Assembly: GCA_964247085.1 (NCBI GenBank)
Contig: CAXTSX010000003.1
Location: 1-64,000 of the forward strand
Source: JAAFHZ01 sp964247085
Lineage (GTDB): Bacteria > Cyanobacteriota > Cyanobacteriia > Cyanobacteriales > Chamaesiphonaceae
Direction of reading: 5' to 3'
DNA: 64,000 nt
In this document: piece by piece, positions 41,639-50,818 of the stretch
Layout: the number at the start of each line of letters is the position of its first letter
How positions within the stretch are numbered: position 1 is the first letter of the stretch
Translations under genes and position numbers: made by a program
Notes under the pieces: model-generated
Seen by the model: the letters and a program-made list of their open reading frames with translations, nothing else
Told to the model about the DNA's origin: nothing
Database searches by the model: none

Positions 41639-42871
41639 CTACTTGAATAAAGCCCGCATTCCCTCCTGCCGCTTCAACGACAAATTCGTGCCTTGCCGCT
41701 TCTCGGCCTGCTGAATAATCCGATTCAACAACTCCGTATACACCACCTTCGGTTGTGACTTCATCCACAAATAGAACGACAACGAACCCGGCAACGTATT
41801 GATTTCATTGAAATACAGTTGGTCAGTATTGCTATCAATAATAAAATCAATCCGGGAAACACCACTACAACCCAGCGTCTGGAAAGCTTTTTTGGCATAG
41901 TCAATCCCGGCTTGCTTCAATTCTGGATCGAGATCTGGTGGATCGATAATGCGCGACAGACTAGCCATTCCTTGGGAATCGCTCTCACTATTCTTTTTAG
42001 CTCCATCATCCCGCAGATATTTTTCTTCATAGGTCAGCACCCCACTTAACGACACTGGCATTTCCACTACTGAAGCGGTCACCCCATCGGCATCGCCCAC
42101 CACCGACACATTGATCTCAATAATATCTTTCACGCAGGGTTCCACGATCGCCTGGGAATCATAGCGGAAAGTATTGACTAAGCAACCATTCAAAGAAGCC
42201 TCGTCGGTGGCTACCCCAATCCCAATACTGGAGCCCAGATTGCACGGTTTTACAAATAGCGGCAACTGCTCTAAACCGGGTGTCGCAAAAATCTGCTCCC
42301 GCACCTGCGCGAGACTTTTTTGAGCTACCGATCGATCCACCAACCCAGCTGGCAATACTGGAATCCCCACGGCGGCTAATACCTTTTTGCATTTGTATTT
42401 GTTCATGCCCAAGGCGGCTGGTAACACCGTACAGCCGGTGTAGGTGGCATCTGCCATCTCCAACATTCCTTGGATACAGCCATCCTCACCAAAGGTGCCG
42501 TGGAAGGCTAGGAAATAGACATCGATCGGCACGATTTCTTCGGCTGTCTTGCCAAAGCTCAGCAAACCGCGCTTAGGATTGATCACGGTTAAGCCCTTGC
42601 TACCGGCAATCGGAATCAAGGCCACTTCCTGGACTTCTCGTACCGCTCCGGGTAAACCCCGATAAAAGGATTTTTCTAGTAACCGATTCTCCGCAGGAGA
42701 GGCTCCGCCAACGCCCACATACCAACGACCGGATTGGGCAATATAGACCGGTACTGGGTTGTATTGGGTGACATCCAACACATTGATTAGCTGCAAGGCG
42801 GTAATTACTGAGATCTCGTGTTCGACCGATCGACCACCAAATAAAACTGCAATATTTTTTTTCTTACTCAT
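41639..42871 (-). CDS. D-alanine--D-alanine ligase family protein (extended)
   Basis: This ATP-grasp enzyme is expected to join two D-alanines or a related pair. The protein opens IAVLFGGRSVEHEISVITALQ and shows AFHGTFGEDGCIQGMLEMA. The ATP-binding part is FVKPCNLGSSIGIGVATDE, and the C-terminal RIDFIIDSNTDQLYFNEINTLPGSLSFYLW holds the metal Asp/Glu/Asn. At 410 residues it is about 50 longer than common cyanobacterial Ddl, with additional sequence in the 60-115 region. It is the last gene of an operon with a membrane Mur ligase and an alpha/beta hydrolase. That context suggests an accessory ligase; whether it is the only Ddl of the organism cannot be told. Confidence 0.85.
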   Translation of the reverse strand: MSKKKNIAVLFGGRSVEHEISVITALQLINVLDVTQYNPVPVYIAQSGRWYVGVGGASPAENRLLEKSFYRGLPGAVREVQEVALIPIAGSKGLTVINPKRGLLSFGKTAEEIVPIDVYFLAFHGTFGEDGCIQGMLEMADATYTGCTVLPAALGMNKYKCKKVLAAVGIPVLPAGLVDRSVAQKSLAQVREQIFATPGLEQLPLFVKPCNLGSSIGIGVATDEASLNGCLVNTFRYDSQAIVEPCVKDIIEINVSVVGDADGVTASVVEMPVSLSGVLTYEEKYLRDDGAKKNSESDSQGMASLSRIIDPPDLDPELKQAGIDYAKKAFQTLGCSGVSRIDFIIDSNTDQLYFNEINTLPGSLSFYLWMKSQPKVVYTELLNRIIQQAEKRQGTNLSLKRQEGMRALFK

Positions 42872-42886
42872 GATGTTCGTGACAGA

Positions 42887-44518
42887 TTAAAATTTGGCTT
42901 CGGCTTCGTACAGGTCGGGCAGGTCGTTTTCGATCAAAATCAAATCGCCGGGCTGCTTGAATTTAGCATCCATCAAGTGGGCTAGGGCTAGGTCGCGATT
43001 GTCGAATTCTAAGATTTTCGCTTCTGGTAAACCGCCGTCTTTTAGACCAGACCGCAGCGCGGCGCGGTTGGTATCACCAACCAGGATTACTAAATCACAG
43101 ATTTCAGCGGCCTTAAGAGCCGCTTGGCGGTTTTCGGCGGTTTGAATTTCGCCCAGTTCCACCATCCCCGGTGTCATCAGAATCTTGCGCCCCCCCGCTA
43201 AAGTCCCGAGAACTTCCAGCGCTGAGACAAAGCCGATCGGATTGGAATTGTAGGAATCATCCAGAATAAAGCCATCGCCGTTTTTACGCAGGTTCAGGCG
43301 GTTATTGGCTGGTTCGATGCTGCGAATGGCCGCCATCACGTACTCTGGGTTCTTGTCCAAGGCACAGGCCATCGCAAAAGCACCCACTAAGTTGGAGAGC
43401 ATCGGCACACCCAATAGCTTGGTAAAGCCGGGATAGACCTGATCTTGCCAATGCAGATTAAAAGTGGTGCCCTGCATGGTGGCCTCAATTTCCGACATCC
43501 AGCAATCGAGATGGCCTAACTCTGGTTCTAAGCCATACAGCAGCGTCCGGGCTTTGGGATACTCGGTGGCCATTTTGCGGGCACCAGGGTTATCCCCGTT
43601 GCACACCAACAAACCTTCAGTGGGAAGAGCTTGGGGCAACTCGCATTTGGCTTTATAGATATTTTCGGCACCGCCAAATCGTTCTAAGTGCATCACGCCG
43701 ACGGCGGTCACTAGCCCGGCATCCGGCGGGGTGAGCCGACAGAGCTTGGCGATCGATCCAATTTGATAAGCGCCCATTTCAATAATGGCGAGGCGCTGTT
43801 GGCGCTTGAGGTTTTCCCGAATTTGGCGGGTAATACCCATCTCGGTGTTGATACTGCCGGGTGTCCAAAAAGTTGGTTCGATCGCTTCCAGCAAGCTCCC
43901 CAAAATGGCCTTGGTGCTGGTTTTACCATAACTGCCGGTAATCCCAATCACGTAAGGATCATAGTCCGCCAAAATTTCCTTGGCCTCACTCAAAAATGCC
44001 TGTTGTTTCTTTTCTTCCGACGGCCACAGAATGGCGTTAGCCACCATAATCCACAGTGGGGTACTTTGAATCAGGGTCAGGGTCACTAACCACATAATGG
44101 GTGCAGCACCCAAACCCAGGGCAACGATCAAGCCCAGAATAGCGATGACGAATGCAATATAGAGCGCGATCGATAGTCGATAAATAGCCGTCAATCGATC
44201 GGTCATATTCAACTTGATTTTTCCCACCTTACGCGGATCTGCTTCCCGCCAGCCCACCGCAATCAATCCTACTCCACCAACGATGCTAAATAGTAAGGTT
44301 GTGGGCATATCTGGAGCTGCTAGGCTAGCTGCTGCAGTACCCAAAGCCATGATTGAACCACGGGTATCGAAAGACCGTTTTTCTAGCCACCAGTTGATGA
44401 AGCGACTAGAGTTATATTCTTCCTGCTGGAAAAATTGCAAATAGCGCAGTGACCGCCGCACATAAAAAAGAATGACGCTGAGCGAGACGATCGCCAAAAT
44501 AAGAAAAGAAAAAGACAT
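42887..44518 (-). CDS. Membrane-anchored Mur ligase (MurF-like)
   Basis: The 543-residue protein has an N-terminal membrane region with about four segments (1-20, 55-90 and 115-165). A Mur ligase follows: P-loop VIGITGSYGKTSTK near 195-208, central domain with AIIEMGAYQIGS, and a C-terminal domain with DDSYNSNPIGFVSAL and ILMTPGMVELGE. The DDSYNSNP motif is that of MurF. Housekeeping MurF is cytosolic and lacks the membrane part, so this is a distinct ligase. It follows the hydrolase gene by 20 bases and precedes the Ddl gene by 15. I infer it joins a dipeptide from the Ddl to a membrane-linked acceptor. Confidence 0.85.
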   Translation of the reverse strand: MSFSFLILAIVSLSVILFYVRRSLRYLQFFQQEEYNSSRFINWWLEKRSFDTRGSIMALGTAAASLAAPDMPTTLLFSIVGGVGLIAVGWREADPRKVGKIKLNMTDRLTAIYRLSIALYIAFVIAILGLIVALGLGAAPIMWLVTLTLIQSTPLWIMVANAILWPSEEKKQQAFLSEAKEILADYDPYVIGITGSYGKTSTKAILGSLLEAIEPTFWTPGSINTEMGITRQIRENLKRQQRLAIIEMGAYQIGSIAKLCRLTPPDAGLVTAVGVMHLERFGGAENIYKAKCELPQALPTEGLLVCNGDNPGARKMATEYPKARTLLYGLEPELGHLDCWMSEIEATMQGTTFNLHWQDQVYPGFTKLLGVPMLSNLVGAFAMACALDKNPEYVMAAIRSIEPANNRLNLRKNGDGFILDDSYNSNPIGFVSALEVLGTLAGGRKILMTPGMVELGEIQTAENRQAALKAAEICDLVILVGDTNRAALRSGLKDGGLPEAKILEFDNRDLALAHLMDAKFKQPGDLILIENDLPDLYEAEAKF

Positions 44519-44538
44519 GGGAGCAGCAAGTTATGGAG

Positions 44539-45309
44539 TTAAACAGCAGTGAGCATGGCATTTTGAGCAGTCAGAAACTGCTGTACGTAGTAAGCACAGA
44601 GGTGCGCCCCTTCGTTTTGATAGATAAAATGATCACGGCGGGGCACGGTGATTAGCTGCGAATTGGGAAATAATTGGTGGTAACGGTGTGCCATTTCTAC
44701 TGGGGTTTCGGTATCAGCTTCGCCCCACAGTAATAATACTGGCGCTTGAATTTTTGGCACAATGTCTGTTACATCTTCTCGGACAGTTTTCACCAAAGTG
44801 CCGCGCAGTTGACCAGCATTCAGATAATCTCGCGAGCCATATTTTTGACTGTGCCAATCTAGTAAAGCTTGCTGGTTAATGGGCGAAATCTTACAAGCGC
44901 CGCGCAGGGTTTTAATCCATTGGCTGCGCAAAGACTTCTGCCAAGTCTTTTTGCTCTGCAGACCACCAGAATTAATCATAATGATCGATCGCACCCGATC
45001 TGGATATTTATGAGCCAGCCGCATGGATACCCGGCCACCAAAGGAATGCCCTAACAAATCAGTTTTAGCGATGCCCTGTTCGTCCATGTAGGCCACCACC
45101 CGATCGGCATACTGGGTCGTATCCCAATCTTCTGGGGGGGGCTCGGACTTGCCAAACCCCGGTAAATCCAAAATATGAATCTTGGCCATATCAGCCAACA
45201 ACTCCCCCATTGGTTGCAGGGCGCGAAGATTTTGCCCCCAGCCGTGCATCATCAGCAACGGGTGGCCATTATGGCCAAGTTGAATTGTGTTTAGTTGCGG
45301 TGCCGCCAT
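44539..45309 (-). CDS. Alpha/beta hydrolase
   Basis: The 256-residue protein has the fold's oxyanion region LMMHGWGQNLRAL, nucleophile elbow LLGHSFGGR (Ser97), acid LLLWGEADTETP and catalytic His in VPRRDHFIYQ. It is the first gene of the reverse-strand operon with the membrane Mur ligase and Ddl, which suggests a role on a peptide, ester or D-amino-acid product (inference). Substrate is unknown. The upstream 190 bases contain a divergent promoter region for the next forward gene. Confidence 0.85.
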   Translation of the reverse strand: MAAPQLNTIQLGHNGHPLLMMHGWGQNLRALQPMGELLADMAKIHILDLPGFGKSEPPPEDWDTTQYADRVVAYMDEQGIAKTDLLGHSFGGRVSMRLAHKYPDRVRSIIMINSGGLQSKKTWQKSLRSQWIKTLRGACKISPINQQALLDWHSQKYGSRDYLNAGQLRGTLVKTVREDVTDIVPKIQAPVLLLWGEADTETPVEMAHRYHQLFPNSQLITVPRRDHFIYQNEGAHLCAYYVQQFLTAQNAMLTAV

Positions 45310-45499
45310 GATCTGCTCTTTTGCGCTTGCTTCATCAAGCTAAATTATCATCGATCGAGTGCTTCGGATACTGATAAATCTCTGAAAGATTCTCAGAAAT
45401 TGATATTTCTTTTGGCCAGTTGGGCATATTGAAGATTAGATGTGGATATAGAAATACATCTTTTACAACGGCTTATACATATTTTTTAGAGAACCCCGC

Positions 45500-46774
45500 A
45501 TGGTTACGTCTAGCTGGCAATCCAATTCGAGTATCGCCACCTCTATTGGGAGTTGGCTAGAATCCAGGTTGCTAGAAAGCACCACTGATGAAACGCTGGT
45601 GTTGTTTCAGAGTCTTTTTATCGAAGGTACTGGACATCCTGACCAGCTAGTAGCAGTAGCAGTGGAAGAATTGGCCTTAAGCAAGGAAAAAAGTGCCGAG
45701 CGCGAATTTTTAAGAATTATCGACCAATCTTGTTACCAGTTGATTACCCAATGGCTGATGGCTGGCCATACTTCATTGGTGAGCCAGCTCATGGATATTA
45801 TTGTCAAACTAGAAAACGGCCATGAACAAATCTATGCCAAGTTGCCCCGGCGACTAAATCACCTATGGAAGCTCTATGCCAAAAGCGAATATTTTCAGCG
45901 GCTGCATAAACTTCATAACATTGTGACCAAGCGATCGACCGACTCCAATGCGCAGCAAATTATGGGCACACTAATAGATAGGTACCCATTTCTTTACGAA
46001 TCTAATTTGCTGGCGGAAGATGTTCCTAAAGACTATTTAGAATTAATCCAAAAAATCAAAAGGCGATCGCAGCGCGATTATGAATTCCGATTCTCGCAAT
46101 ATCTTACCTATCAAATTCGGAAAGCACGGTTAAAACAGCACCCCGATCCTCAAAAAACTATTGTCCCGGTAGCCAACCCGACCCTACTAAAAAGTCGAGA
46201 CTTTGGGCTTTCCTTGCAGTCTTTTGTGGGGCAGCCCGAGGATGGTGACAATTATCGGGATAGTTCTTGTGCTTTTTTGCTACTGATGCAACAACCGATG
46301 ACTTTTGCCGAGTTCAAAGAAAGTTTGTATGCTTACCTCAGTAAAGACTTGAACAGCTCGGTTTATGCCCAGCATAGCTTTAAAAATCGCCTCAAAAAAC
46401 AACTGCGCGGTGTTTTGCCCGAAAATCACACCAAGCCCTTGGATGAATTATCCCAGGTGCGCACCTATACTCAACTATTAAACTTTTTGGTGATTGACAG
46501 CGCCGAGCGACCAAACCATGTGGTACTAATCAATTTAGTATCTAATTTAGGTTCGGCGGCCACGGTGGGTCTGTTGCTCAAGATTATTTTTATTTGCCCT
46601 AAAGCTCAAACATCTCTTAATCATCGCTTGTCAATACTTTTCAACCATTACTATCATGCCAGTCGTGATCAGGTTCCCTGGTTAATTAAATTTTTAGAAA
46701 ATTGGCAAGCTGCTAGCAGTATTCATTTTGGAAAGGTCGATTCCTCTTTGCTCAAACAAATTATGGGCGACTAG
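45500..46774 (+). CDS. Hypothetical helical protein, 424 residues
   Basis: I do not recognise a family. The protein is soluble and mainly helical, with repeat-like helix pairs reminiscent of HEAT/TPR arrangements in the first half (STTDETLVLFQSLFI... LITQWLMAGHTSLVSQLMDIIVKL). A basic middle (KKIKRRSQRDYEFRFSQYL) follows, and the C-terminus has long helices. It has no signal or membrane segment. Similar-length conserved cyanobacterial hypotheticals exist. Its last 4 bases overlap the end of the convergent channel gene. Codon use is like the neighbouring genes. Confidence 0.7.
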   Translation: MVTSSWQSNSSIATSIGSWLESRLLESTTDETLVLFQSLFIEGTGHPDQLVAVAVEELALSKEKSAEREFLRIIDQSCYQLITQWLMAGHTSLVSQLMDIIVKLENGHEQIYAKLPRRLNHLWKLYAKSEYFQRLHKLHNIVTKRSTDSNAQQIMGTLIDRYPFLYESNLLAEDVPKDYLELIQKIKRRSQRDYEFRFSQYLTYQIRKARLKQHPDPQKTIVPVANPTLLKSRDFGLSLQSFVGQPEDGDNYRDSSCAFLLLMQQPMTFAEFKESLYAYLSKDLNSSVYAQHSFKNRLKKQLRGVLPENHTKPLDELSQVRTYTQLLNFLVIDSAERPNHVVLINLVSNLGSAATVGLLLKIIFICPKAQTSLNHRLSILFNHYYHASRDQVPWLIKFLENWQAASSIHFGKVDSSLLKQIMGD

Positions 46775-47676
46775 CTAGACACAACAGCATGAAAATACTG
46801 ATAGTCGATATGTCGATCGCCATTAGCTTGCGGTACTACAATATCAACGAAGCGGTGGTTATACAGAATTTCTGGATGAACATAGGTGTGACGAGCACTA
46901 ATGTTGTAAGAAACCGCCTCATCAATACCGGTAATAGAGGCTTGGATTTGGGCATTGATCTGGGCTAAAGACTCTTTCGTATGACCAAATAGTGGACTAT
47001 CTCGATCGATCGAATGCATCGGAGTCCAAGTGAGACTAAGGGCGGGAGTGCGATGGCGCATCATCTTGAGTTCGTGAAAACGTCGCATGAAATGCCCTTC
47101 TTGGGTAATTTCATCGACCAATAAATAAACTTGGAGTTGGGCTTCGATAATCATATTTTGCCGTTCGTTGGCAATCCGAAACATCAAAGTGGGCACCCCG
47201 TTATATTGATTGATCACCGCTGCATTGCTAAAAATTACACGGGCTTGGGGGCGAGAAAAACGGGCAAAAGCCAGCCCCGTAACGACAGCGATTAGCAACA
47301 AACTAATAATTGCTTCCGCCGTTACTACGCAGTTGGCATAAAAGGTGGTGGGATGTACTGCGCCGTAGCCGATCGATCCTAGAGTTTGGACGCTAAAAAA
47401 GAAAGCATCACCAAAGTTACCCGGCCTGGCTCCGGCTAAACAGTCGCCGCCAGCTAGATAAGCCAGCGCAAAAAGGGAATTGATGGCCAGGTAGACTACC
47501 GTGAATATGCCAGCAAATCCCACCCAGGGAATCGTCAAAAACAGATGATAGGGATCGCGCCAGTAGGTATACCAAGCCCCCATATTGGGAATATGAAACT
47601 TTCCATCGCGGCTCTGGATTTGGACTAGTTGCTGTCGTCGAAAACGTCCTCTCTGGGCTGGCTTGCCATTTTTCAT
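46771..47676 (-). CDS. Inward-rectifier-type (KirBac-like) potassium channel
   Basis: The 301-residue protein has the Kir layout: a slide helix before DPYHLFLTIPWVGFAGIF, two membrane segments (about 45-70 and 110-135), and a pore with filter SIGYG (QTLGSIGYGAVHP, where K+ channels usually have T at the first position). A cytoplasmic immunoglobulin-like domain from about 150 follows (RVIFSNAAVINQYNGVPTLMFRIANERQN). It starts 14 bases after trpE, so the two may share a transcript. Ion selectivity should be potassium by family, though the filter's first residue is unusual. Confidence 0.88.
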   Translation of the reverse strand: MKNGKPAQRGRFRRQQLVQIQSRDGKFHIPNMGAWYTYWRDPYHLFLTIPWVGFAGIFTVVYLAINSLFALAYLAGGDCLAGARPGNFGDAFFFSVQTLGSIGYGAVHPTTFYANCVVTAEAIISLLLIAVVTGLAFARFSRPQARVIFSNAAVINQYNGVPTLMFRIANERQNMIIEAQLQVYLLVDEITQEGHFMRRFHELKMMRHRTPALSLTWTPMHSIDRDSPLFGHTKESLAQINAQIQASITGIDEAVSYNISARHTYVHPEILYNHRFVDIVVPQANGDRHIDYQYFHAVVSS

Positions 47677-47690
47677 GCTCTATTTACTAC

Positions 47691-49232
47691 CTACTCTAAA
47701 CAACGAATTGCTTCCAACAGCCCCCGCGCCTTGTTCAGGGTCTCTTCATATTCTTTCTCTGGATCAGAATCGGCTACTAATCCAGCACCAGCTTGGACAA
47801 ATACTTCATGGTGTAAGTCACCCTCTTGGGGTCGCACCACCATCGTCCGCAGAGTAATGGCAGTATTGAGTTGACCTTCAAAATCATAGGAACCATAAAC
47901 CCCGGCGTAGGGATCCCGCCGACAGCCTTCTAGCTCGTGAATAATTTCTAGCGCCCGAATCTTGGGAGCGCCACTGACAGTGCCTGCCGGGAAGCAGGCT
48001 TGCATTAAGTCCCAGGCGGTTTGGTTGGTAGCTAGTTCGCCCACCACATTGCTAACGATGTGCATGACATGCGAATAGAGTTCGATCGACATCAATTCAT
48101 CGACCACCACCGTGCCACTTTTACAGACCCGTCCCAAATCATTGCGTCCCATATCCACCAGCATAATATGTTCTGCTCTTTCCTTGGGGTCGGCCAACAG
48201 TTCGGCGGCCAGTTCTTGATCTAGGGCTGGAGTCGCGCCGCGTGGTCTGGTACCGGCGATCGGACGCAGCGTCGCTTTCATTTGGCCAGATCCGGCCTGT
48301 TGCTCAGCCTTGACCATCACTTCTGGGCTAGAACCGATAATCTGCCAATCCCCAAAATTGAAGTAGGCCATGTAGGGTGAAGGATTAACTAGCCGCAGCG
48401 ATCGATAGAGATCAAAGGGTTCGCCTACGTAGTCGGTGCTGAGTCGTTGGGAAATTACCACCTGGAAAATATCCCCAGCCTTAATGTACTCCTGGGCTTT
48501 TTTGACATTGGCACAGTATTTTTCTTTGGTCGTATTACTACGGTAATTAGCTGGTAATTCCTTCGCTGGTAACTTTTTCAGCGCGGTGGGTGGAGTCCAA
48601 GCCAAAAACTTGGGAGTCGTATTTTTCTGCAATTTTTCTACTAACGATTGCACTCGATCGACTGCCCGTTGATAGGCCAATTGCAAATCTCCCTCAGCCG
48701 CCTCCAGGTCAGCATAAGCCACTGCAAAAATCTTGCGTTTCATCTGATCAAAAATTAGTAAATGATCAACCTGCATCCAACAGCCATCTGGCAAATCATC
48801 TGGCTGCGCTGGATGGATTGGTACCCGTGGCTCAATCCATTTAATCAATTCATAGCCCCAAAATCCAAACAAACCACCGATGCCCGGCGGTAAATCAGCC
48901 AACTTCACGGGCTGATATTTCGTTAAGCAACTAGCCAAAATGGTAAAAGGATTGCCGGTAAATTCTTGTTTAGAACCATCGCGATGGGTTTGAATAGACT
49001 GATCACCCCGAGATTCCATTACCCATAAAGGATCACAGCCCAAAAAACTGTAGCGTCCCACTTTTTCGCCACCCTCGACCGACTCCAACAAAAAACTATA
49101 AGGCTCCTGGCTACACACCTTCTGCCAAGCCGAAATTGGGGTGTCTAAGTCCGCAACCCATTCTTGATAGACCGGAATAAAATTACCCTGGGCCGCAAGT
49201 GCCGTAAATTGAGGAAATTCGGGAATCATCAT
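47691..49232 (-). CDS. trpE: Anthranilate synthase component I
   Basis: TrpE makes anthranilate from chorismate, the first committed step of tryptophan synthesis, using ammonia from a TrpG partner. The 513-residue protein shows the chorismate-binding core IIGSSPEVMVK, TLRPIAGTRPRG, AEHIMLVDMGRNDLGRV and SGAPKIRALEII, and the N-terminal LLESVEGGEKVGRYSF segment of the feedback site. It is followed closely by the Kir channel gene. A promoter-like region and a short gap precede it. Confidence 0.95.
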   Translation of the reverse strand: MMIPEFPQFTALAAQGNFIPVYQEWVADLDTPISAWQKVCSQEPYSFLLESVEGGEKVGRYSFLGCDPLWVMESRGDQSIQTHRDGSKQEFTGNPFTILASCLTKYQPVKLADLPPGIGGLFGFWGYELIKWIEPRVPIHPAQPDDLPDGCWMQVDHLLIFDQMKRKIFAVAYADLEAAEGDLQLAYQRAVDRVQSLVEKLQKNTTPKFLAWTPPTALKKLPAKELPANYRSNTTKEKYCANVKKAQEYIKAGDIFQVVISQRLSTDYVGEPFDLYRSLRLVNPSPYMAYFNFGDWQIIGSSPEVMVKAEQQAGSGQMKATLRPIAGTRPRGATPALDQELAAELLADPKERAEHIMLVDMGRNDLGRVCKSGTVVVDELMSIELYSHVMHIVSNVVGELATNQTAWDLMQACFPAGTVSGAPKIRALEIIHELEGCRRDPYAGVYGSYDFEGQLNTAITLRTMVVRPQEGDLHHEVFVQAGAGLVADSDPEKEYEETLNKARGLLEAIRCLE

Positions 49233-49389
49233 AATGAGAGCTGCTAAGACGTAAATATATACTACCCGACAGTCATCCTAGCCGATTTTTGGGTGTCTAA
49301 AATCATTAGCAAGCAATGACTAACGGTAATCGGGTAACTATCCAGATCACCGCTAAAATGTGGCCAGTAAGTTTAAAGAGTGGAAACAG

Positions 49390-49926
49390 ATGCTAATGAT
49401 CAAAAAACAGCTGTGGTGTGGTTTTTTGCTGATAGCTAACGGGTTGGTAACCAATCAACCGGTACAGGCGATTCCCCAATATTCGGCATTGACTTACACC
49501 AATAGTCCCCTAGAAGTTAAATTATTGACTAATCCCAAATTGGTGAAGTTGCGGCCAGATGTGATTACCGCTGACAAGCTTTCTCCCCGCCAAATCAATT
49601 CCCCCAGCTTATGGTGGACAAGAGAACAACTACCTAACAAGTTGGTTCTGAATTGGTTGGCTTATCCTCAGAAAAAATATATTGATGTGGTGGTTAATCC
49701 GCAGTTTTGGAATATTTTAGATTATCCCGATCGCTATCAGCTGGTGAATAGATGGGGCACTGCTGCCCGCAAACATGGCTTTAATGTCCGGATTTTCAAT
49801 TTGCGGTTTTCCGAACAGCAGCCGATCGTTGCTTATACCTGTTCTCATAATCCTACAAATCAGCGCTGTGTTGTGCAGTGGCAAGTAGCGAATCAGGATA
49901 GTTTGGGAGTTAAACCTGCCAAGTAG
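49390..49926 (+). CDS. Exported protein of unknown function
   Basis: I choose the ATG at 49390, because it opens directly into a signal peptide (MLMIKKQLWCGFLLIANGLV, cleavage likely after VQA) and the extra 10 residues from 49360 are hydrophilic. The mature part of about 150 residues is rich in Leu, Pro and aromatic residues and ends with a Cys-containing segment (VAYTCSHNPTNQRCVVQW). No named domain is recognised. Envelope or periplasm location is expected. It is divergent from trpE. Confidence 0.65.
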   Translation: MLMIKKQLWCGFLLIANGLVTNQPVQAIPQYSALTYTNSPLEVKLLTNPKLVKLRPDVITADKLSPRQINSPSLWWTREQLPNKLVLNWLAYPQKKYIDVVVNPQFWNILDYPDRYQLVNRWGTAARKHGFNVRIFNLRFSEQQPIVAYTCSHNPTNQRCVVQWQVANQDSLGVKPAK

Positions 49927-50093
49927 TAAATACTGATTGTCACTACTTTTCAGCTAGATTTGCGCTGTATTTATTCAATGATGATGCTCCAGTTTGGGGA
50001 TGAATTATGTTTGCTCATTAATAAATTTTGATTATAGATACTGTTGTTTACAATACATTTACGCACTTTCAATGAATTAATATAAGAGCTGGA

Positions 50094-50165
50094 AGCCCTA
50101 CTGCTAAAAGCTTTGACTTATTCTTTTTTTAGATGCAGTCCAATACCTAAAAAAAGAATAGGGCT
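50094..50165. repeat. 72-bp inverted-repeat structure in a long intergenic gap
   Basis: AGCCCTA (50094-50100) is inverted at 50159-50165, and inside it TATTCTTTTTTTAG (50119-50132) is inverted at 50147-50160, giving a 14-bp perfect arm. It may be a small MITE-like relic or a hairpin. The gap from 49927 to 50818 is otherwise AT-rich with one decayed gene (50489-50611) and no complete ORF. Confidence 0.45.
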
Positions 50166-50488
50166 GAAATATAAAAAAAATGTTATAATTATGAGAGAAT
50201 GTTGTAATGGAGAGATACAATTAACCGAAAGATGAATAAATACGTCAAATTTGGTCGGTGAAATGACGATGTTTCGTGCGATCGTATGAAATAGCTGATT
50301 TGTAACTGCTCCAACTTTAAAGCTGAAGTTATTAACTATCTTAAAGCTTTACATCCGGTTAACCCTAATGCTTTTGAGCACTAACTGTTCACTTTTGATA
50401 GTGGCTAATCAATGCTTAATAGTCTGAGTACATTGACAATTTGACAGCACGCCAACCTCACATTTAGTAGACACTAAGGAGAAAAGTG

Positions 50489-50611
50489 ATGAGAATTGCC
50501 CAGCTTGCTTTGTGGCAGCAAACAGTTCTGCTCTCCAGCGGAATCAGATTAATGGACAGTTTGTTGACTGATGAATTAGTGGCCAGAGGTCACATAGTCG
50601 ATTTGTCTTGA
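50489..50611 (+). pseudogene. N-terminal remnant of a glycosyltransferase
   Basis: A start with a good ribosome-binding site (AAGGAG) opens a 40-residue frame: MRIAQLALWQQTVLLSSGIR then SLLTDELVARGH and IVDLS, ended by TGA. MRIAQ and SLLTDELVxRGH are the usual N-terminus of GT4-type glycosyltransferases, whose remaining 350 or so residues are absent here. The following 200 bases show no continuation. An intact glycosyltransferase begins 208 bases later, so this is likely a decayed upstream paralogue or a deletion scar. Confidence 0.6.
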
Positions 50612-50818
50612 TCTAGAGATTTTTTATCAATTCTAAATTGGATGTGCAGTGCTCTCTTACTTTAAATATTTTTTTAGGCATTAGCGACTTCCTTTGACCA
50701 TTTTTATTCTGATTCAATTCGGTAGTTACATTCCCCGATTTAATTTAGATTTTTAGTTCTTGGTGTTTATCCATAGGACATCTAGACCGTATCCCCCAAT
50801 TTTTCAGAGGTGTTAAGT

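Noticed and set aside
49927..50488. tRNA or small RNA gene in the long gap
   Set aside because: No cloverleaf, T-arm (GGTTCGAATCC-like) or CCA-type end was found; only the inverted repeat is notable.
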